A stretch of 64,000 nt of DNA. Source: Leptospirillum sp037442005. GTDB taxonomy: Bacteria > Nitrospirota > Leptospirillia > Leptospirillales > Leptospirillaceae. The position numbers and the translations under genes were made by a program. A model generated the notes under the pieces. The model did no database searches, had not been told where the DNA came from, and worked only from the letters and a program-made list of their open reading frames with translations. Shown in pieces: positions 52,083-61,949 of the stretch. Position 1 is the first letter of the stretch. Every line of letters starts with the position of its first letter. Where the stretch lies: NCBI GenBank assembly GCA_037442005.1, contig JBBIRA010000003.1, forward strand, positions 1 to 64,000, read 5' to 3'.

Positions 52083-52960
52083 TGCATGGAAAGGTCCAGA
52101 CGCATGGAGGCGTCCGGAGCGGAGTGGGTCAAGGCTCCTACCGACAGGATATCCACATCCAGAGCGGCAAGATCAGGAACCCGGTCCAGCGTAATTCCTC
52201 CAGAAACCTCCAGAAGCACATCCGGATTGATGGTACGAAGCGTCGGAATCAGCGCCGTCATCTCCCGGGGAGACATGTTATCGAGAAGAATCACCTCAAT
52301 TTTTAATTGGCATGCTAAAATCGCCTGCTCAGCGGTATCCGCTTCCATCTCGATCCGTAAAGGATGGGGTGCCTGCTGCCGGACCCGGGACAGAAGCTCA
52401 GAGAGACCGCCCGAAGCCGCAATATGGTTGTCTTTGATCAGGATCCCGTCATCAAGGCTCATCCGGTGATCGTGCCCTCCCCCCGCACGGATGGCATACC
52501 GCTGGAACGGACGCAACCCCGGGAGGGTCTTCCTTGTACCGGTAATCCGGAGCGGACGCATGGAGGGGGAACGAACCCTTGAAACAGTCTCAACAAAGCG
52601 GGCCGTCAGGGAGCTGATGCCTGAGAGATGTTTCAGGAGATTCAGGATCACCCGTTCACACAGAAGAAGGGACTCGAGGGCCCCGTCCATCCGGACCAGA
52701 TGTTGACCTTCCTGATAGGAACTCCCTTCCCCAATGGAATCAAAACGCCCGGCCGGGTCAACGAAGGACAAAAGACGGCCTCCAAACACTCCACCGCAAA
52801 AGACGCCCTCCGTCTCGGCCACAATGGTTGCCGATGCCCGGGAACCACGGGCCTCCCGGGAAAAGACCGCCCGGGTCGTCACATCTCCTTCCCCCACATC
52901 TTCCAGAAGAAAGCGCTTCAGCGCATCGTCATAGAAAAAAAGCGGAGGTAAATCGATCAT
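52079..52960 (-). CDS. nadC: Nicotinate-nucleotide pyrophosphorylase (quinolinate phosphoribosyltransferase)
   Basis: The 293-residue enzyme shows LLEDVGEGDVTTRAVF near the N-terminus, ILNLLKHLSGISSLT, ITGTRKTLPGLRPFQRYAIR, GGGHDHRMSLDDGILIKDNH, EMEADTAEQAI and EVSGGITLDRVPDLAALDVD, the full NadC set. It converts quinolinate and PRPP to nicotinate mononucleotide for de novo NAD synthesis. It overlaps valS and birA by 4 bases each. The product is also the substrate of the CobT reaction encoded elsewhere in the window. Confidence 0.96.
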   Translation of the reverse strand: MIDLPPLFFYDDALKRFLLEDVGEGDVTTRAVFSREARGSRASATIVAETEGVFCGGVFGGRLLSFVDPAGRFDSIGEGSSYQEGQHLVRMDGALESLLLCERVILNLLKHLSGISSLTARFVETVSRVRSPSMRPLRITGTRKTLPGLRPFQRYAIRAGGGHDHRMSLDDGILIKDNHIAASGGLSELLSRVRQQAPHPLRIEMEADTAEQAILACQLKIEVILLDNMSPREMTALIPTLRTINPDVLLEVSGGITLDRVPDLAALDVDILSVGALTHSAPDASMRLDLSMQ

Positions 52961-55680
52961 CGGGACTCTCCGGAAGAGGTTCCCGCCAGGATCCGGACCT
53001 GTTCCAGTGCTGACAGGAGGGCATCTTCCTCTTCCTGCGCTTCCCGTTTTGCGCGCTCATCTTTTTCGATCACCTCGGGAGGAGCTTTATCCAGGTAGTC
53101 CCGGCTGGAAAGGCGCTGGGTGATCGATATTTTTTTCTGGCGGATTTTTTCAACTTCCTTGATGAGACGCCCTTCCTCCATCTTGACATCCACCAGTCCG
53201 GCGATATCGAGAGATACAAACCCTTCCGCAATCGATGCCCTGATCCCGGGCGGAACCTTGTCCGGGCTGACCGATTCCAATGGTCTGACCTTGGCCAGTC
53301 GGGAGACGAGCCCCATATTTCCGGACAACAGTGCCCCGTTTTTTTCCGTAAATACAAATACCCCTGGAATTTCCTGGGCCGGGGAGATTTTCAGGTGGCT
53401 CCTGATCTGACGAATTTCCCCAACCAACGCCATGATCCGTCCGAACCCGGCCCCCGCCCTGTCGACGGAGCCGGCCACATCCTCCTCCGGAAAACGCTGA
53501 TATTCAATGGGTTGCTCGTTCGGGAACAGAATCCCCCAGAGCTCCGAGGTTACAAACGGCATGATCGGATGGGCCATTTTCAGGAGGACAGAACCGGCAT
53601 AAAGTAGGGTTTTGGCGGTTTCCTGCCTCAGGGGATCTGTTTCCGGAAGATCGAGCGCCGGCTTGGTCGCCTCGATATACCAGTCGCAGAACTGATGCCA
53701 GGTAAAATGGTAGAGGGTATTGGCCGCCTCATCGAAGCGGTAGCTGGCGATCGCTTCCCTCATCTCCCGGATGGCCCGGGAAAGCTCCTGAAGAATCCAC
53801 AAGTTGGCCACACCTGAAACCGAGGAAACCCATCGGGCATCCTCAAGTGTTTCACCACCGGTAAACCGGTCAATGAAGCGGAAGGCGTTCCAGAGTTTCG
53901 AGACAAAATTCCTGAACCCTTCGACCCGGTCCGAGGCCAGCCGGATGTCCCGTCCGGGCGATGCCATCTGGACTAGTGTCATCCGGAACGCATCGGTTCC
54001 GTAGCGTTCCATGATTTCCAGGGGATCCACGACATTACCCCGGCTTTTTGTCATTTTCTGGCCATACTGATCCCGGACCAGCGCATGGATATAGACATCT
54101 CGGAAGGGGATCTTTCCGGTCAGGTGAACCCCCATCATCACCATACGGGCCACCCAGAAGAACAGAATGTCAAAACCGGTGACCAGCAGGCTGGTGGGGT
54201 AGAACCGTTCGAGATCAGGCGTTTTTTCCGGCCAGCCCAATGTCACAAACGGCCAGAGCGCCGAAGAAAACCATGTATCTAAAACATCGGGATCGTGAAC
54301 GATGTTCCGGGTCTGGCACTTCTCGCAAACATCCGGTTCCCCTTCGCGAACAGTGATGTGATGGCAATCCTGACAATGCCATGCGGGAATAGGGTGGCCC
54401 CAGAAGATCTGTCGGGAAACGCACCAGTCGCGAATATTGGATAGCCAGTCAAAATAGGTATTTTTCCATCCGTCGGGATAAAAGCGGATCTGTTGCTCCC
54501 TGACGACCTCGATGGCCGCCCCGGCCAGTTTTTCCATCCGGACAAACCATTGAAGCGACAAACGGGGTTCGACAACCGTCTGACACCGGTAGCAGACCCC
54601 GACCGTCCCCGGATAGGGGACCTTTGCCACCAGGAGTTCCCGGGCTTCAAGATCGCCCACAACTTTTTCCCGGGCCTCTTCACGGGTCAGGCCGGAAAGT
54701 CCCCCCGAGCCTTTGTTCATCCGGCCATGGGAGTCGATGACTTCACAGTTTTCAACCCCGTGGCGCTGGGCAATCTCCCAGTCCACCATGGCATGGGAAG
54801 GGGTAATCTTGAGGACCCCTGTCCCGAATTCCCGGTCAACGGCCGGATCGGCAATCACAGGGATCAATCGCCCTCCGACCGGAGTCACCACCTTTTTTCC
54901 AACCCATGACGAATACCGCTCATCCTCCGGATGAACGGCAAGGGCCATATCCCCGGGGATTGTTTCCGGACGCGTTGTGGCAACGACCAGGAAACGATTC
55001 TTGTCGGAGGGATCGAGATAGCGGAACTCGTAAAGGGTCCCCGTCTGATCCACATGCGTGACTTCAACATCGGACAGCGCGGTCAGACACCGGGGACACC
55101 AGTGAATCATCCGCTCACCACGGTACAGGAGGCCCTGCTCATGAAGGGTGACAAACACTTTGGTCACGGCAGCGGAGAACCCTTCATCCATCGTGAACCG
55201 TTCGTGGTCCCAGGACAGAGAGGCACCCAGTTTCCGGATCTGGTCAAGGATCCCGCCCTGGATACTGGCTTTCCATTCCCAGACTTTGGCGATAAAGGCT
55301 TCCCGACCGATCGCGGAGAGAGAAATCCCTTCCTTCGCCAGCTGCCTTTCAACGACGTTCTGGGCGGCAATACCGGCATGATCTGTTCCGGGAACCCAAA
55401 GAACATCATCCCCTTCCATCCTCCGGAAACGGGCGACAACATCCTGAAGCGTCAGGTTCAGGGCATGTCCCATGTGAAGACGACCCGTGATGTTCGGAGG
55501 GGGGATCACCATCGAAAAGGAGGGTTGTCCGGGAGACTTCGGCCGGTTTTTGATGATCTGTTCCATCTGGACAAGCTGGCGGGGCTCAACCGATAACGGA
55601 TCATACTTGTTGGAAATTCGGCCAGTGTTCAGTTGATCAGCTTCTTCCTGGTGATTTTGTGGCTGTTCTGGATTCGACAA
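52957..55680 (-). CDS. valS: Valyl-tRNA synthetase
   Basis: The 907-residue class I synthetase has the HIGH-like motif in PPPNITGRLHMGHALNLTLQ, an editing (CP1) domain from about residue 190, the GWPEKTPDLERFYPTSLLVT segment and the KMSKS-like QKMTKSRGNVVDPLE. The C-terminal part carries an arm with a coiled coil (EEGRLIKEVEKIRQKK). It is full length. It starts 105 bases after mltG and overlaps nadC by 4 bases. Confidence 0.97.
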   Translation of the reverse strand: MSNPEQPQNHQEEADQLNTGRISNKYDPLSVEPRQLVQMEQIIKNRPKSPGQPSFSMVIPPPNITGRLHMGHALNLTLQDVVARFRRMEGDDVLWVPGTDHAGIAAQNVVERQLAKEGISLSAIGREAFIAKVWEWKASIQGGILDQIRKLGASLSWDHERFTMDEGFSAAVTKVFVTLHEQGLLYRGERMIHWCPRCLTALSDVEVTHVDQTGTLYEFRYLDPSDKNRFLVVATTRPETIPGDMALAVHPEDERYSSWVGKKVVTPVGGRLIPVIADPAVDREFGTGVLKITPSHAMVDWEIAQRHGVENCEVIDSHGRMNKGSGGLSGLTREEAREKVVGDLEARELLVAKVPYPGTVGVCYRCQTVVEPRLSLQWFVRMEKLAGAAIEVVREQQIRFYPDGWKNTYFDWLSNIRDWCVSRQIFWGHPIPAWHCQDCHHITVREGEPDVCEKCQTRNIVHDPDVLDTWFSSALWPFVTLGWPEKTPDLERFYPTSLLVTGFDILFFWVARMVMMGVHLTGKIPFRDVYIHALVRDQYGQKMTKSRGNVVDPLEIMERYGTDAFRMTLVQMASPGRDIRLASDRVEGFRNFVSKLWNAFRFIDRFTGGETLEDARWVSSVSGVANLWILQELSRAIREMREAIASYRFDEAANTLYHFTWHQFCDWYIEATKPALDLPETDPLRQETAKTLLYAGSVLLKMAHPIMPFVTSELWGILFPNEQPIEYQRFPEEDVAGSVDRAGAGFGRIMALVGEIRQIRSHLKISPAQEIPGVFVFTEKNGALLSGNMGLVSRLAKVRPLESVSPDKVPPGIRASIAEGFVSLDIAGLVDVKMEEGRLIKEVEKIRQKKISITQRLSSRDYLDKAPPEVIEKDERAKREAQEEEDALLSALEQVRILAGTSSGESR

Positions 55681-55785
55681 AAAAGGACCCTTCCCCTCAA
55701 TCGATCGTGCGCTGTCATTAATGTCGGAGCTGTCTCAGCGTGCTCCGGTTCCTGTTTCCTGCCTGGTGACCAACACTTTACACGG

Positions 55786-56859
55786 TCAGGGATTGTTCCG
55801 GGAGCGGATCAGCTTCCGGATATGATCATCTTGTTCCTTGAGCGTTTCTGCATACAAATGGCCCCCATGGCCATCCGACACGAAATACAGAAATGAGGTC
55901 TCCCGGGGAGACAGCACGGCATCAATCGCTTTCTCGCCGGGACTGGCAATCGGAGTCGGTGGCAATCCGGGGTATTTATACGTATTGTAGGGAGAATCAA
56001 CCTGAAGATCCTTGGAGTGAAGGTGACGCCTCCCGTTTAACGCATAAATCACCGTCGGATCACTTTGAAGTTTCATATGTCTGGTCAGACGATTTAAAAA
56101 GACACTGGCAACATAAGGCATATCTTTGGGATTTCCCGTTTCCGCCTGTACAATGGACGCCAGGGTCACCATCTCCTCAACAGACAAATGTTCCTTTTCC
56201 ATCTCCAGCTTTTTGTTCTTCGTCAGATCGTACCAGAATCGGGAGACCATCATCCGGAAGGCATCGGAAGGGGTTGCCATTCTCGGGAAATAATAGGTGT
56301 CAGGGAAAAGATAGCCTTCAAGAGAGTCGGAATCGATCCCCAGACTTTTGACAAAAACAGGATTGGTTGCGATTTTCATGATATCGTCTTTGGATCCCAT
56401 CCCGACCTGGGAAAGTCGATTGACCACCTGCGCTAACGTAAATCCTTCCGGGATAGTGACTTTATAGAAATACCGCTGTCCCTGATGCAGATCCAGCAGG
56501 ATCCGGAGCGGAGACATCTCGCCGGAAATGCCATACTCCCCCGATCTGATGTTGGTATCGACCCCCAGCAGCTCTCCCCAGAAAATGAGTGTTTCCGGAT
56601 ACCGGATCAGCCCTTCATCATACATTTTCGTGACCACTTTGCGAAAAGAATCTCCCGGCAGAACATCCAGCAAAACGGACCGGGACCCGACCTTTCGGGA
56701 AAAAAATAACGCATTCAGGTTCCACACGGAAAAAACGAGGAGCACAAGAACAAACAGAATGGACACGGTCCGGACAGGATGTTTACCCAGGAGATGATGG
56801 AGCAGATGACCGGCTTTGCCGGCCAGGCCAGGTTCCGTCTTATTCGGGTCAACGCTCAT
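55786..56859 (-). CDS. mltG: Endolytic murein transglycosylase MltG
   Basis: The 357-residue protein has a cytoplasmic N-terminus, one membrane helix (about residues 34-53) and a YceG-like periplasmic domain with TIPEGFTLAQVVNRLSQ, LEGYLFPDTYYFP, the conserved Glu region LASIVQAETGNPKDMPYVAS, FLNRL and the C-terminal FLYFVSDGHGGHLYAET. It cleaves nascent peptidoglycan strands and is thought to set glycan chain length. It overlaps ruvX by 4 bases, a common gene pair. Confidence 0.95.
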   Translation of the reverse strand: MSVDPNKTEPGLAGKAGHLLHHLLGKHPVRTVSILFVLVLLVFSVWNLNALFFSRKVGSRSVLLDVLPGDSFRKVVTKMYDEGLIRYPETLIFWGELLGVDTNIRSGEYGISGEMSPLRILLDLHQGQRYFYKVTIPEGFTLAQVVNRLSQVGMGSKDDIMKIATNPVFVKSLGIDSDSLEGYLFPDTYYFPRMATPSDAFRMMVSRFWYDLTKNKKLEMEKEHLSVEEMVTLASIVQAETGNPKDMPYVASVFLNRLTRHMKLQSDPTVIYALNGRRHLHSKDLQVDSPYNTYKYPGLPPTPIASPGEKAIDAVLSPRETSFLYFVSDGHGGHLYAETLKEQDDHIRKLIRSRNNP

Positions 56860-57470
56860 GATTCGGAATCCTCTTTTCCGTTTTGAACGGTCTCAATGGT
56901 CCCGGACTTTCGGGAAGACCGGTTTGCGGTCAGGAAACTCTCAAGAATGAGCGCCGCACTCCGGGAATCAATCCAGGGATCCCGTTCAATTCTCTTTCCC
57001 GGCTTTTGTTTCGGTCTTTTGAGAGAAGGATCCTGACGGGCTGTTTCGGAGGACAGACCTTCATCCCAGAAAAAAACAGGAAGAGCGAGCTCCCGGGAAA
57101 GGTCCCTGCCAGTGTTGACAAAGAGTGCGGCTTTCGGATTGGTGTCTCCCGACAGGTGATAATAGGGAACGCCAAAAACGAGACCTGCGACCTCCTCCTC
57201 TCTGATGATGGATCGAAGGACCTTCAGTAATGAAGGATCGTTTTTTGCTGAAAAGAGACCCGTCCGGCCCCGGACCACCGGCTCCACGGGCCAGGAAAAC
57301 CGCCAAAGAGGGTCAGAAAGGGACAATCCGACCCTTTTCTCCCCCCAGTCGATTCCAAGAAGAGAGCCGGAGGAAGGAAAATCCCCCCCATTGACACTTC
57401 CCTGACCGGAAGGTCCATCAAGGGGGGAATGATCGCCATCCGGACGGCTACTCTCCCCGGTTCCATTCAA
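56856..57470 (-). CDS. ruvX: Putative pre-16S rRNA nuclease / Holliday junction resolvase-like YqgF
   Basis: The 204-residue protein carries an RNase H-like fold starting LLGIDWGEKRVGLSLSD after an extra N-terminal tail of about 36 polar residues. LVFGVPYYHLSGDTN, FWDEGLSSETARQ and DSRSAALILESFL follow. The usual DERLST reads DEGLSS, with the arginine replaced by glycine. In E. coli YqgF processes the 16S rRNA 5' end. It overlaps alaS and mltG by 4 bases each. Confidence 0.88.
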   Translation of the reverse strand: MNGTGESSRPDGDHSPLDGPSGQGSVNGGDFPSSGSLLGIDWGEKRVGLSLSDPLWRFSWPVEPVVRGRTGLFSAKNDPSLLKVLRSIIREEEVAGLVFGVPYYHLSGDTNPKAALFVNTGRDLSRELALPVFFWDEGLSSETARQDPSLKRPKQKPGKRIERDPWIDSRSAALILESFLTANRSSRKSGTIETVQNGKEDSES

Positions 57471-60127
57471 TACGAGTGTCCTGAAACGGATTTGATAAAA
57501 GAATTTTTAGCGATCTCCCTCATCTGGTCTACCAGATGGGGAAGATTTTCCGGCATGGGACCACCCCCCTCTGCCCAGACGGGCTTTCCACCACCCCTGC
57601 CACCAAGAAGGCCGGAAAAGGTTTTGACCAGATCAGAGACGGGAAAGAGCTTTCCAACATCCTCTGATGCCCACCCCAGAAGAACAATACGGTCCGGAAG
57701 AGTTCCCAGAAGCAGGATCGCCCCGGAGGAAAGATCGGCCTTCAACGCATCCATCCGAAGCCTTAAATCCTTCTGATCGTCAATCGGAACCGTTGTAAAC
57801 AGAAACGACTTGCCCGCGGACCTGAGCCATTCGGCTTCCCGATTCCGGTCTTCCTGGGCATAAAGTCGGGTCTTGAGTGAATTGATCTCCCGAGACAGCC
57901 GGTCCCGCTCATTTTTCAGCGCCTGAAGCCGGGAAAGGGTTTCTTCCATCTTGGCACCACCGAGCTCCCGCTCAACCGCTTCGAGCGACGATCTCCAGAG
58001 TCTGGTTCTGTCATAGGCTACCGATCCGGCAACCGCCTCGATCCTCCTGATTCCCGCAGCAACGCCACTCTCCTGAAGAATCAGGAAAGAGCCGATTTGC
58101 CCGGTACGAGCGGCATGGGTCCCTCCGCAAAACTCCGTCGAGGTTCCGGAAACAGAAACAACACGAACCATCTCCCCGTATTTTTCATCAAAAAAAGCCA
58201 GGGCTCCCAGCTCCTGAGCCTTGGACTTCTCCATTTCAGAAGCTTGAACGGGCTCATCCTGCCGGACCCAGCCATTCACAAGCGATTCGACTTCCAGGAG
58301 GTCCGACGCCGAGACAGGGTGGGGACAGGAAAAATCAAACCTCAAACGTTCCGGCGTCACAAGGGAACCTGCCTGACGCACATGCTCCCCGAGCACCTGA
58401 CGGAGGGCCGCATGGAGCAGATGGGTCGCCGTATGATGAATTTCTGTCTGTCTTCGGCAAAAAGGATCAATATGCTGATCGATCGTCTCGCCCTGACGGA
58501 TGACTCCGCTTGTCACCTCTCCAACAAGCAGGATCCATCCGGGCCATGGCTTTTTGGCCCCATCGACGCGGATCTGTCCGAAGGGTCCCCGTAGAATCCC
58601 CCGGTCCCCGACCTGACCGCCCCCTTCCCCATAAAATACGGTGGGAGAGACGATCAGGGAAACCGCTTCCCCTTCGTGAACCTCCGTGACCTCTTTCCCG
58701 TCCCGGATCAGGAGAAGAACCTCTCCCATCGTCTGATCCCTGTCATACCCCAGAAAGGGAACCGGGTTCTGAAGGCGCGACGAAGGAACGGGAAAATCTT
58801 CTTTTTTGCCGACCCAGGACTGCCGTCCTCTTTCCCGCTGCTCCTCCATCTTTTCTTCAAATCCCTTGAAGTCAAGATGAATTCCATGATGTCTGGCCAC
58901 ATCTTCACAGACATCGACCGGAAATCCATGCGTATCATGAAGGCGAAAAAGCATCTCTCCGGGTAAAATCGTTTCGTTTCGGGACAACACTTCGTTGATG
59001 AATGACTTCAGGACCGGAAGCCCTTCCGTCAGCGTATTCCTGAACCGGTCTTCCTCATGGGACAGAACCTCCTGAATCCGCGTTAGCGACTGGGAGAGTT
59101 CAGGATAGGGCTGGTGCATCATTTCAACGGTCCGTCCCGCCAGAGCCGGAAGAACCGGGGCGGAAAGCTCAAGTTCAAGGGAGAACTGGATCGCCCGTCG
59201 CAAGATGCGTCGCAGGACATATCCTCTTCCCTCATTGGACGGAACGATGCCTTCGTGAAGCAGGAAAACACCGGACCGGAGATGATCCGCCATCACCCGG
59301 AAAGCATAGTCGAGAGCGCCATTGCCCATTTCATAGCGCACCTTGGCTTTTTCCGAGATGGTCTGGATCAGGGGAAGAAAAAGATCGGTTTCATAATTAC
59401 TCGAAACTCCAGCCATAATGGCGGAAATACGCTCGAGCCCCATCCCCGTATCGATGGAGGGCCTCGGAAGAGGTGTCAGGACCCCGTCTTTCGACCGGTT
59501 GAACTGCATGAAAACCAGGTTCCAGATCTCAAGATAGCGATCGCAGTCACAACCGACCATACAATCGGGAGAGCCGCAGGAAAAAGAAGATCCCTGGTCA
59601 ACGAGGATCTCGGAGCAGGGTCCGCAGGGTCCGGTATCCCCCATTTGCCAGAAGTTATCTTTTTCCCCAAGCCGGACAATCCGGCCTGGGTCGACCCCCG
59701 GCAGGGCCGACCATAATGCCATGGCCTCATCATCCTCTTTATAAATCGTAATCCAGAGGCGGTCAGGATCAATGGCTAACTCCTTTGTCAGAAACTCCCA
59801 GGCAAAGGCAATCGCATCGGCTTTGAAATAATCCCCGAAAGAGAAGTTCCCCATCATCTCAAAAAACGTATGATGCCTTCTGGTAAAGCCCACCCGGTCA
59901 AGGTCGTTGTGCTTCCCCCCGGCCCGGATGCATTTCTGGATCGAGACGGCCCGGTGGCTCCGGGGTGTTTCCAGCCCCAGAAAAATATCCTTAAAGGGAA
60001 CCATTCCCGCGTTGGTGAAAAGCAGGGAGGGGTCCCCGGCGGGAATCAATGAAGAAGAGGGAGTCACCATATGTCCCCGTGACTCAAAAAAATGCAGATA
60101 TCTCTGCCGGATTTCCCAGGATGTCAT
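57467..60127 (-). CDS. alaS: Alanyl-tRNA synthetase
   Basis: The 886-residue class II synthetase begins MTSWEIRQRYLHFFESRGH and has the catalytic domain (MVPFKDIFLGLE, RRHHTFFEMMGNFSFGDYFK), a tRNA-recognition domain and the editing domain with zinc ligands in THLLHAALRQVLGEH and FCGGTHAARTGQIGS. A C-Ala region with GGRGGGKPVWAEGG ends the protein. Length and all domains match the family. It overlaps recA upstream and ruvX downstream by 4 bases each. Confidence 0.98.
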   Translation of the reverse strand: MTSWEIRQRYLHFFESRGHMVTPSSSLIPAGDPSLLFTNAGMVPFKDIFLGLETPRSHRAVSIQKCIRAGGKHNDLDRVGFTRRHHTFFEMMGNFSFGDYFKADAIAFAWEFLTKELAIDPDRLWITIYKEDDEAMALWSALPGVDPGRIVRLGEKDNFWQMGDTGPCGPCSEILVDQGSSFSCGSPDCMVGCDCDRYLEIWNLVFMQFNRSKDGVLTPLPRPSIDTGMGLERISAIMAGVSSNYETDLFLPLIQTISEKAKVRYEMGNGALDYAFRVMADHLRSGVFLLHEGIVPSNEGRGYVLRRILRRAIQFSLELELSAPVLPALAGRTVEMMHQPYPELSQSLTRIQEVLSHEEDRFRNTLTEGLPVLKSFINEVLSRNETILPGEMLFRLHDTHGFPVDVCEDVARHHGIHLDFKGFEEKMEEQRERGRQSWVGKKEDFPVPSSRLQNPVPFLGYDRDQTMGEVLLLIRDGKEVTEVHEGEAVSLIVSPTVFYGEGGGQVGDRGILRGPFGQIRVDGAKKPWPGWILLVGEVTSGVIRQGETIDQHIDPFCRRQTEIHHTATHLLHAALRQVLGEHVRQAGSLVTPERLRFDFSCPHPVSASDLLEVESLVNGWVRQDEPVQASEMEKSKAQELGALAFFDEKYGEMVRVVSVSGTSTEFCGGTHAARTGQIGSFLILQESGVAAGIRRIEAVAGSVAYDRTRLWRSSLEAVERELGGAKMEETLSRLQALKNERDRLSREINSLKTRLYAQEDRNREAEWLRSAGKSFLFTTVPIDDQKDLRLRMDALKADLSSGAILLLGTLPDRIVLLGWASEDVGKLFPVSDLVKTFSGLLGGRGGGKPVWAEGGGPMPENLPHLVDQMREIAKNSFIKSVSGHSY

Positions 60128-61263
60128 GGGTTTGACTCACGCCCCTTTCTGGAAGCGCCTGCCGGTTGCGGGGACGAAGAAGCCCCGGTTTCAGGCATCA
60201 TTGCCGGCATGGACAGCTTTTCCCGGAGGGACACCTCAATCTGCCGGGCGACGTCGGGATGGGTCTTCAGATAGTTTTTGACAGACTCTTTTCCCTGACC
60301 GATCTTCTCGGCACCCATCGAGTACCAGGAGCCGGATTTTTCAAGGATCCCGTTATCCACCCCCAGGTCGATCAGCTCTCCGACTCTTGAAATTCCCTCA
60401 TTGAAACTGATGTCAAACTCCGCCTGACGGAAGGGAGGAGCCATCTTGTTCTTCACCACCTTGACCCTGACCCGGTTTCCTAAGACTTGATCTCCATCCT
60501 TGATCGCTTCGATCCGTCGGATATCCAGGCGGACGGAAGCATAGAACTTCAACGCATTCCCCCCTGTGGTGGTTTCCGGATTGCCGAACATGACACCGAT
60601 TTTCATCCGGATCTGATTGATAAAAATCACAGTCGTATTCGACTTCGAAATGGATGAGGTCAATTTTCTGAGTGCCTGGCTCATGAGCCTCGCCTGAAGC
60701 CCCATATGGGAGTCTCCCATTTCGCCCTCGAGTTCGGCTTTAGGAACCAGCGCCGCCACCGAGTCAATCACCACAAGATCCATGGACCCCGACCGGACCA
60801 GTGTCTCCGCGATCTCCAGCGCCTGCTCGCCCGTGTCCGGCTGGGAGATGAGGAGATCTTCCGTTTTTACACCCAGCTTTCTTGCATAATTCAGGTCAAG
60901 CGCGTGTTCCGCATCGATAAAAGCGGCAATTCCGCCCCGTTTATGAACTTCCGCAATGGCCTGCAATGTCAGCGTCGTCTTCCCCGATGACTCCGGACCA
61001 AAAATCTCGATGACCCTTCCTCTTGGATACCCGCCAATCCCGAGGGCCAGATCCAGAGAAAGCGATCCCGACGGAATAACCGGAACATCGATGATGGGTT
61101 GATCTTTACCCAGGCGCATGATGGACCCTTTCCCAAACTGCTTTTCAATCTGGGACAGCGCAAGCTCCAGTGATCGTTGTCGGTTGACATCTTTTTCTTC
61201 AGCCAATATTCCCCCTTCCGGTTTGCCCTTTGCCAAAGGCATCCCGCATTCATCATCGGTCAT
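60124..61263 (-). CDS. recA: Recombinase RecA
   Basis: The 379-residue protein has EKQFGKGSIMRLGKD, Walker A IFGPESSGKTTLTLQ, Walker B LVVIDSVAALVP, the L1/L2 loop regions and INQIRMKIGVMFGNPETTTGG. It has extra residues at both ends relative to E. coli RecA (353): a polar N-terminal leader and a Ser/Pro/Gly-rich C-terminal tail. It forms filaments on single-stranded DNA and activates LexA-type repressors. No LexA-type box was recognised upstream. The stop overlaps the alaS start by 4 bases. Confidence 0.98.
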   Translation of the reverse strand: MTDDECGMPLAKGKPEGGILAEEKDVNRQRSLELALSQIEKQFGKGSIMRLGKDQPIIDVPVIPSGSLSLDLALGIGGYPRGRVIEIFGPESSGKTTLTLQAIAEVHKRGGIAAFIDAEHALDLNYARKLGVKTEDLLISQPDTGEQALEIAETLVRSGSMDLVVIDSVAALVPKAELEGEMGDSHMGLQARLMSQALRKLTSSISKSNTTVIFINQIRMKIGVMFGNPETTTGGNALKFYASVRLDIRRIEAIKDGDQVLGNRVRVKVVKNKMAPPFRQAEFDISFNEGISRVGELIDLGVDNGILEKSGSWYSMGAEKIGQGKESVKNYLKTHPDVARQIEVSLREKLSMPAMMPETGASSSPQPAGASRKGRESNP

Positions 61264-61452
61264 CGAACGTCATAAAAAACAGAACAAACATCATCAGTCA
61301 AAAACATAAAGGCAAGAATCTCTTATTGCCGGATCCAAACGGGTTTCCTATTTTACACCAAAATGGCTCTCCGGATGAAGCTGAAACGCAAAAGCCTGAA
61401 TGGGTCCCGGAAAACGGGAAGGCTCCATTGCTTCGTTCGGCTGCCGGGGGGG

Positions 61453-61893
61453 CTATCCCCCAAACGCGATCAGGGAAAGTGCTCCCAGAATACCCGCAAC
61501 CAGGCCGGCCGCCAGATCATCCGCCATAATCCCGAATCCGCCAGGCAGACGCTCAAGGTCAGCAATCAGCCATGGTTTCCAGATATCAAAAAGACGGAAA
61601 AGGAGGAACCCCACCAGAACGCCTGCTCCGGTATGCGGAAGGAATGAAAGGGCGACCATCTGCCCGGCAACCTCATCGATCACCACGCAGGAAGGATCCT
61701 GCTGACCAAGCTCCGTTGAGGCCCTGCCGCTGACAAACACTCCGGCCAGTGTCACAAGGCCGACCCCAAAAAGCTTCCAGAAAAGGGCCGGTCCGGGCAA
61801 AAACAGCCAGACAAGGGCTGTTGCCAGACTCGTTATGGTTCCAGGCCCGTAAGGGAAATAACCAAGCCCCAACACCGTATAGATCCATCTCAC
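61453..61893 (-). CDS. pgpA: Phosphatidylglycerophosphatase A
   Basis: The 146-residue membrane protein shows the PgpA pattern: GLGYFPYGPGTITSLATALV, then DPSCVVIDEVAGQMVALSF with the acidic metal-binding residues, and RLFDIWKPWLIADLERLPGG followed by GIMADDLAAGLVAG. It dephosphorylates phosphatidylglycerol phosphate at the inner membrane. The gene lies 189 bases upstream of recA in the same direction, and the gap shows no hairpin that would clearly separate the two. Confidence 0.94.
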   Translation of the reverse strand: MRWIYTVLGLGYFPYGPGTITSLATALVWLFLPGPALFWKLFGVGLVTLAGVFVSGRASTELGQQDPSCVVIDEVAGQMVALSFLPHTGAGVLVGFLLFRLFDIWKPWLIADLERLPGGFGIMADDLAAGLVAGILGALSLIAFGG

Positions 61894-61949
61894 GGAAGAA
61901 ACCCGGCATTCAGTTTCTCAAAAAGGGCCGGTTCAGACATCGGGACGGA

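Noticed and set aside
54931..55596. A 221-codon rightward ORF antisense to valS
   Set aside because: No motif or ribosome site, and valS is unambiguous on the other strand.
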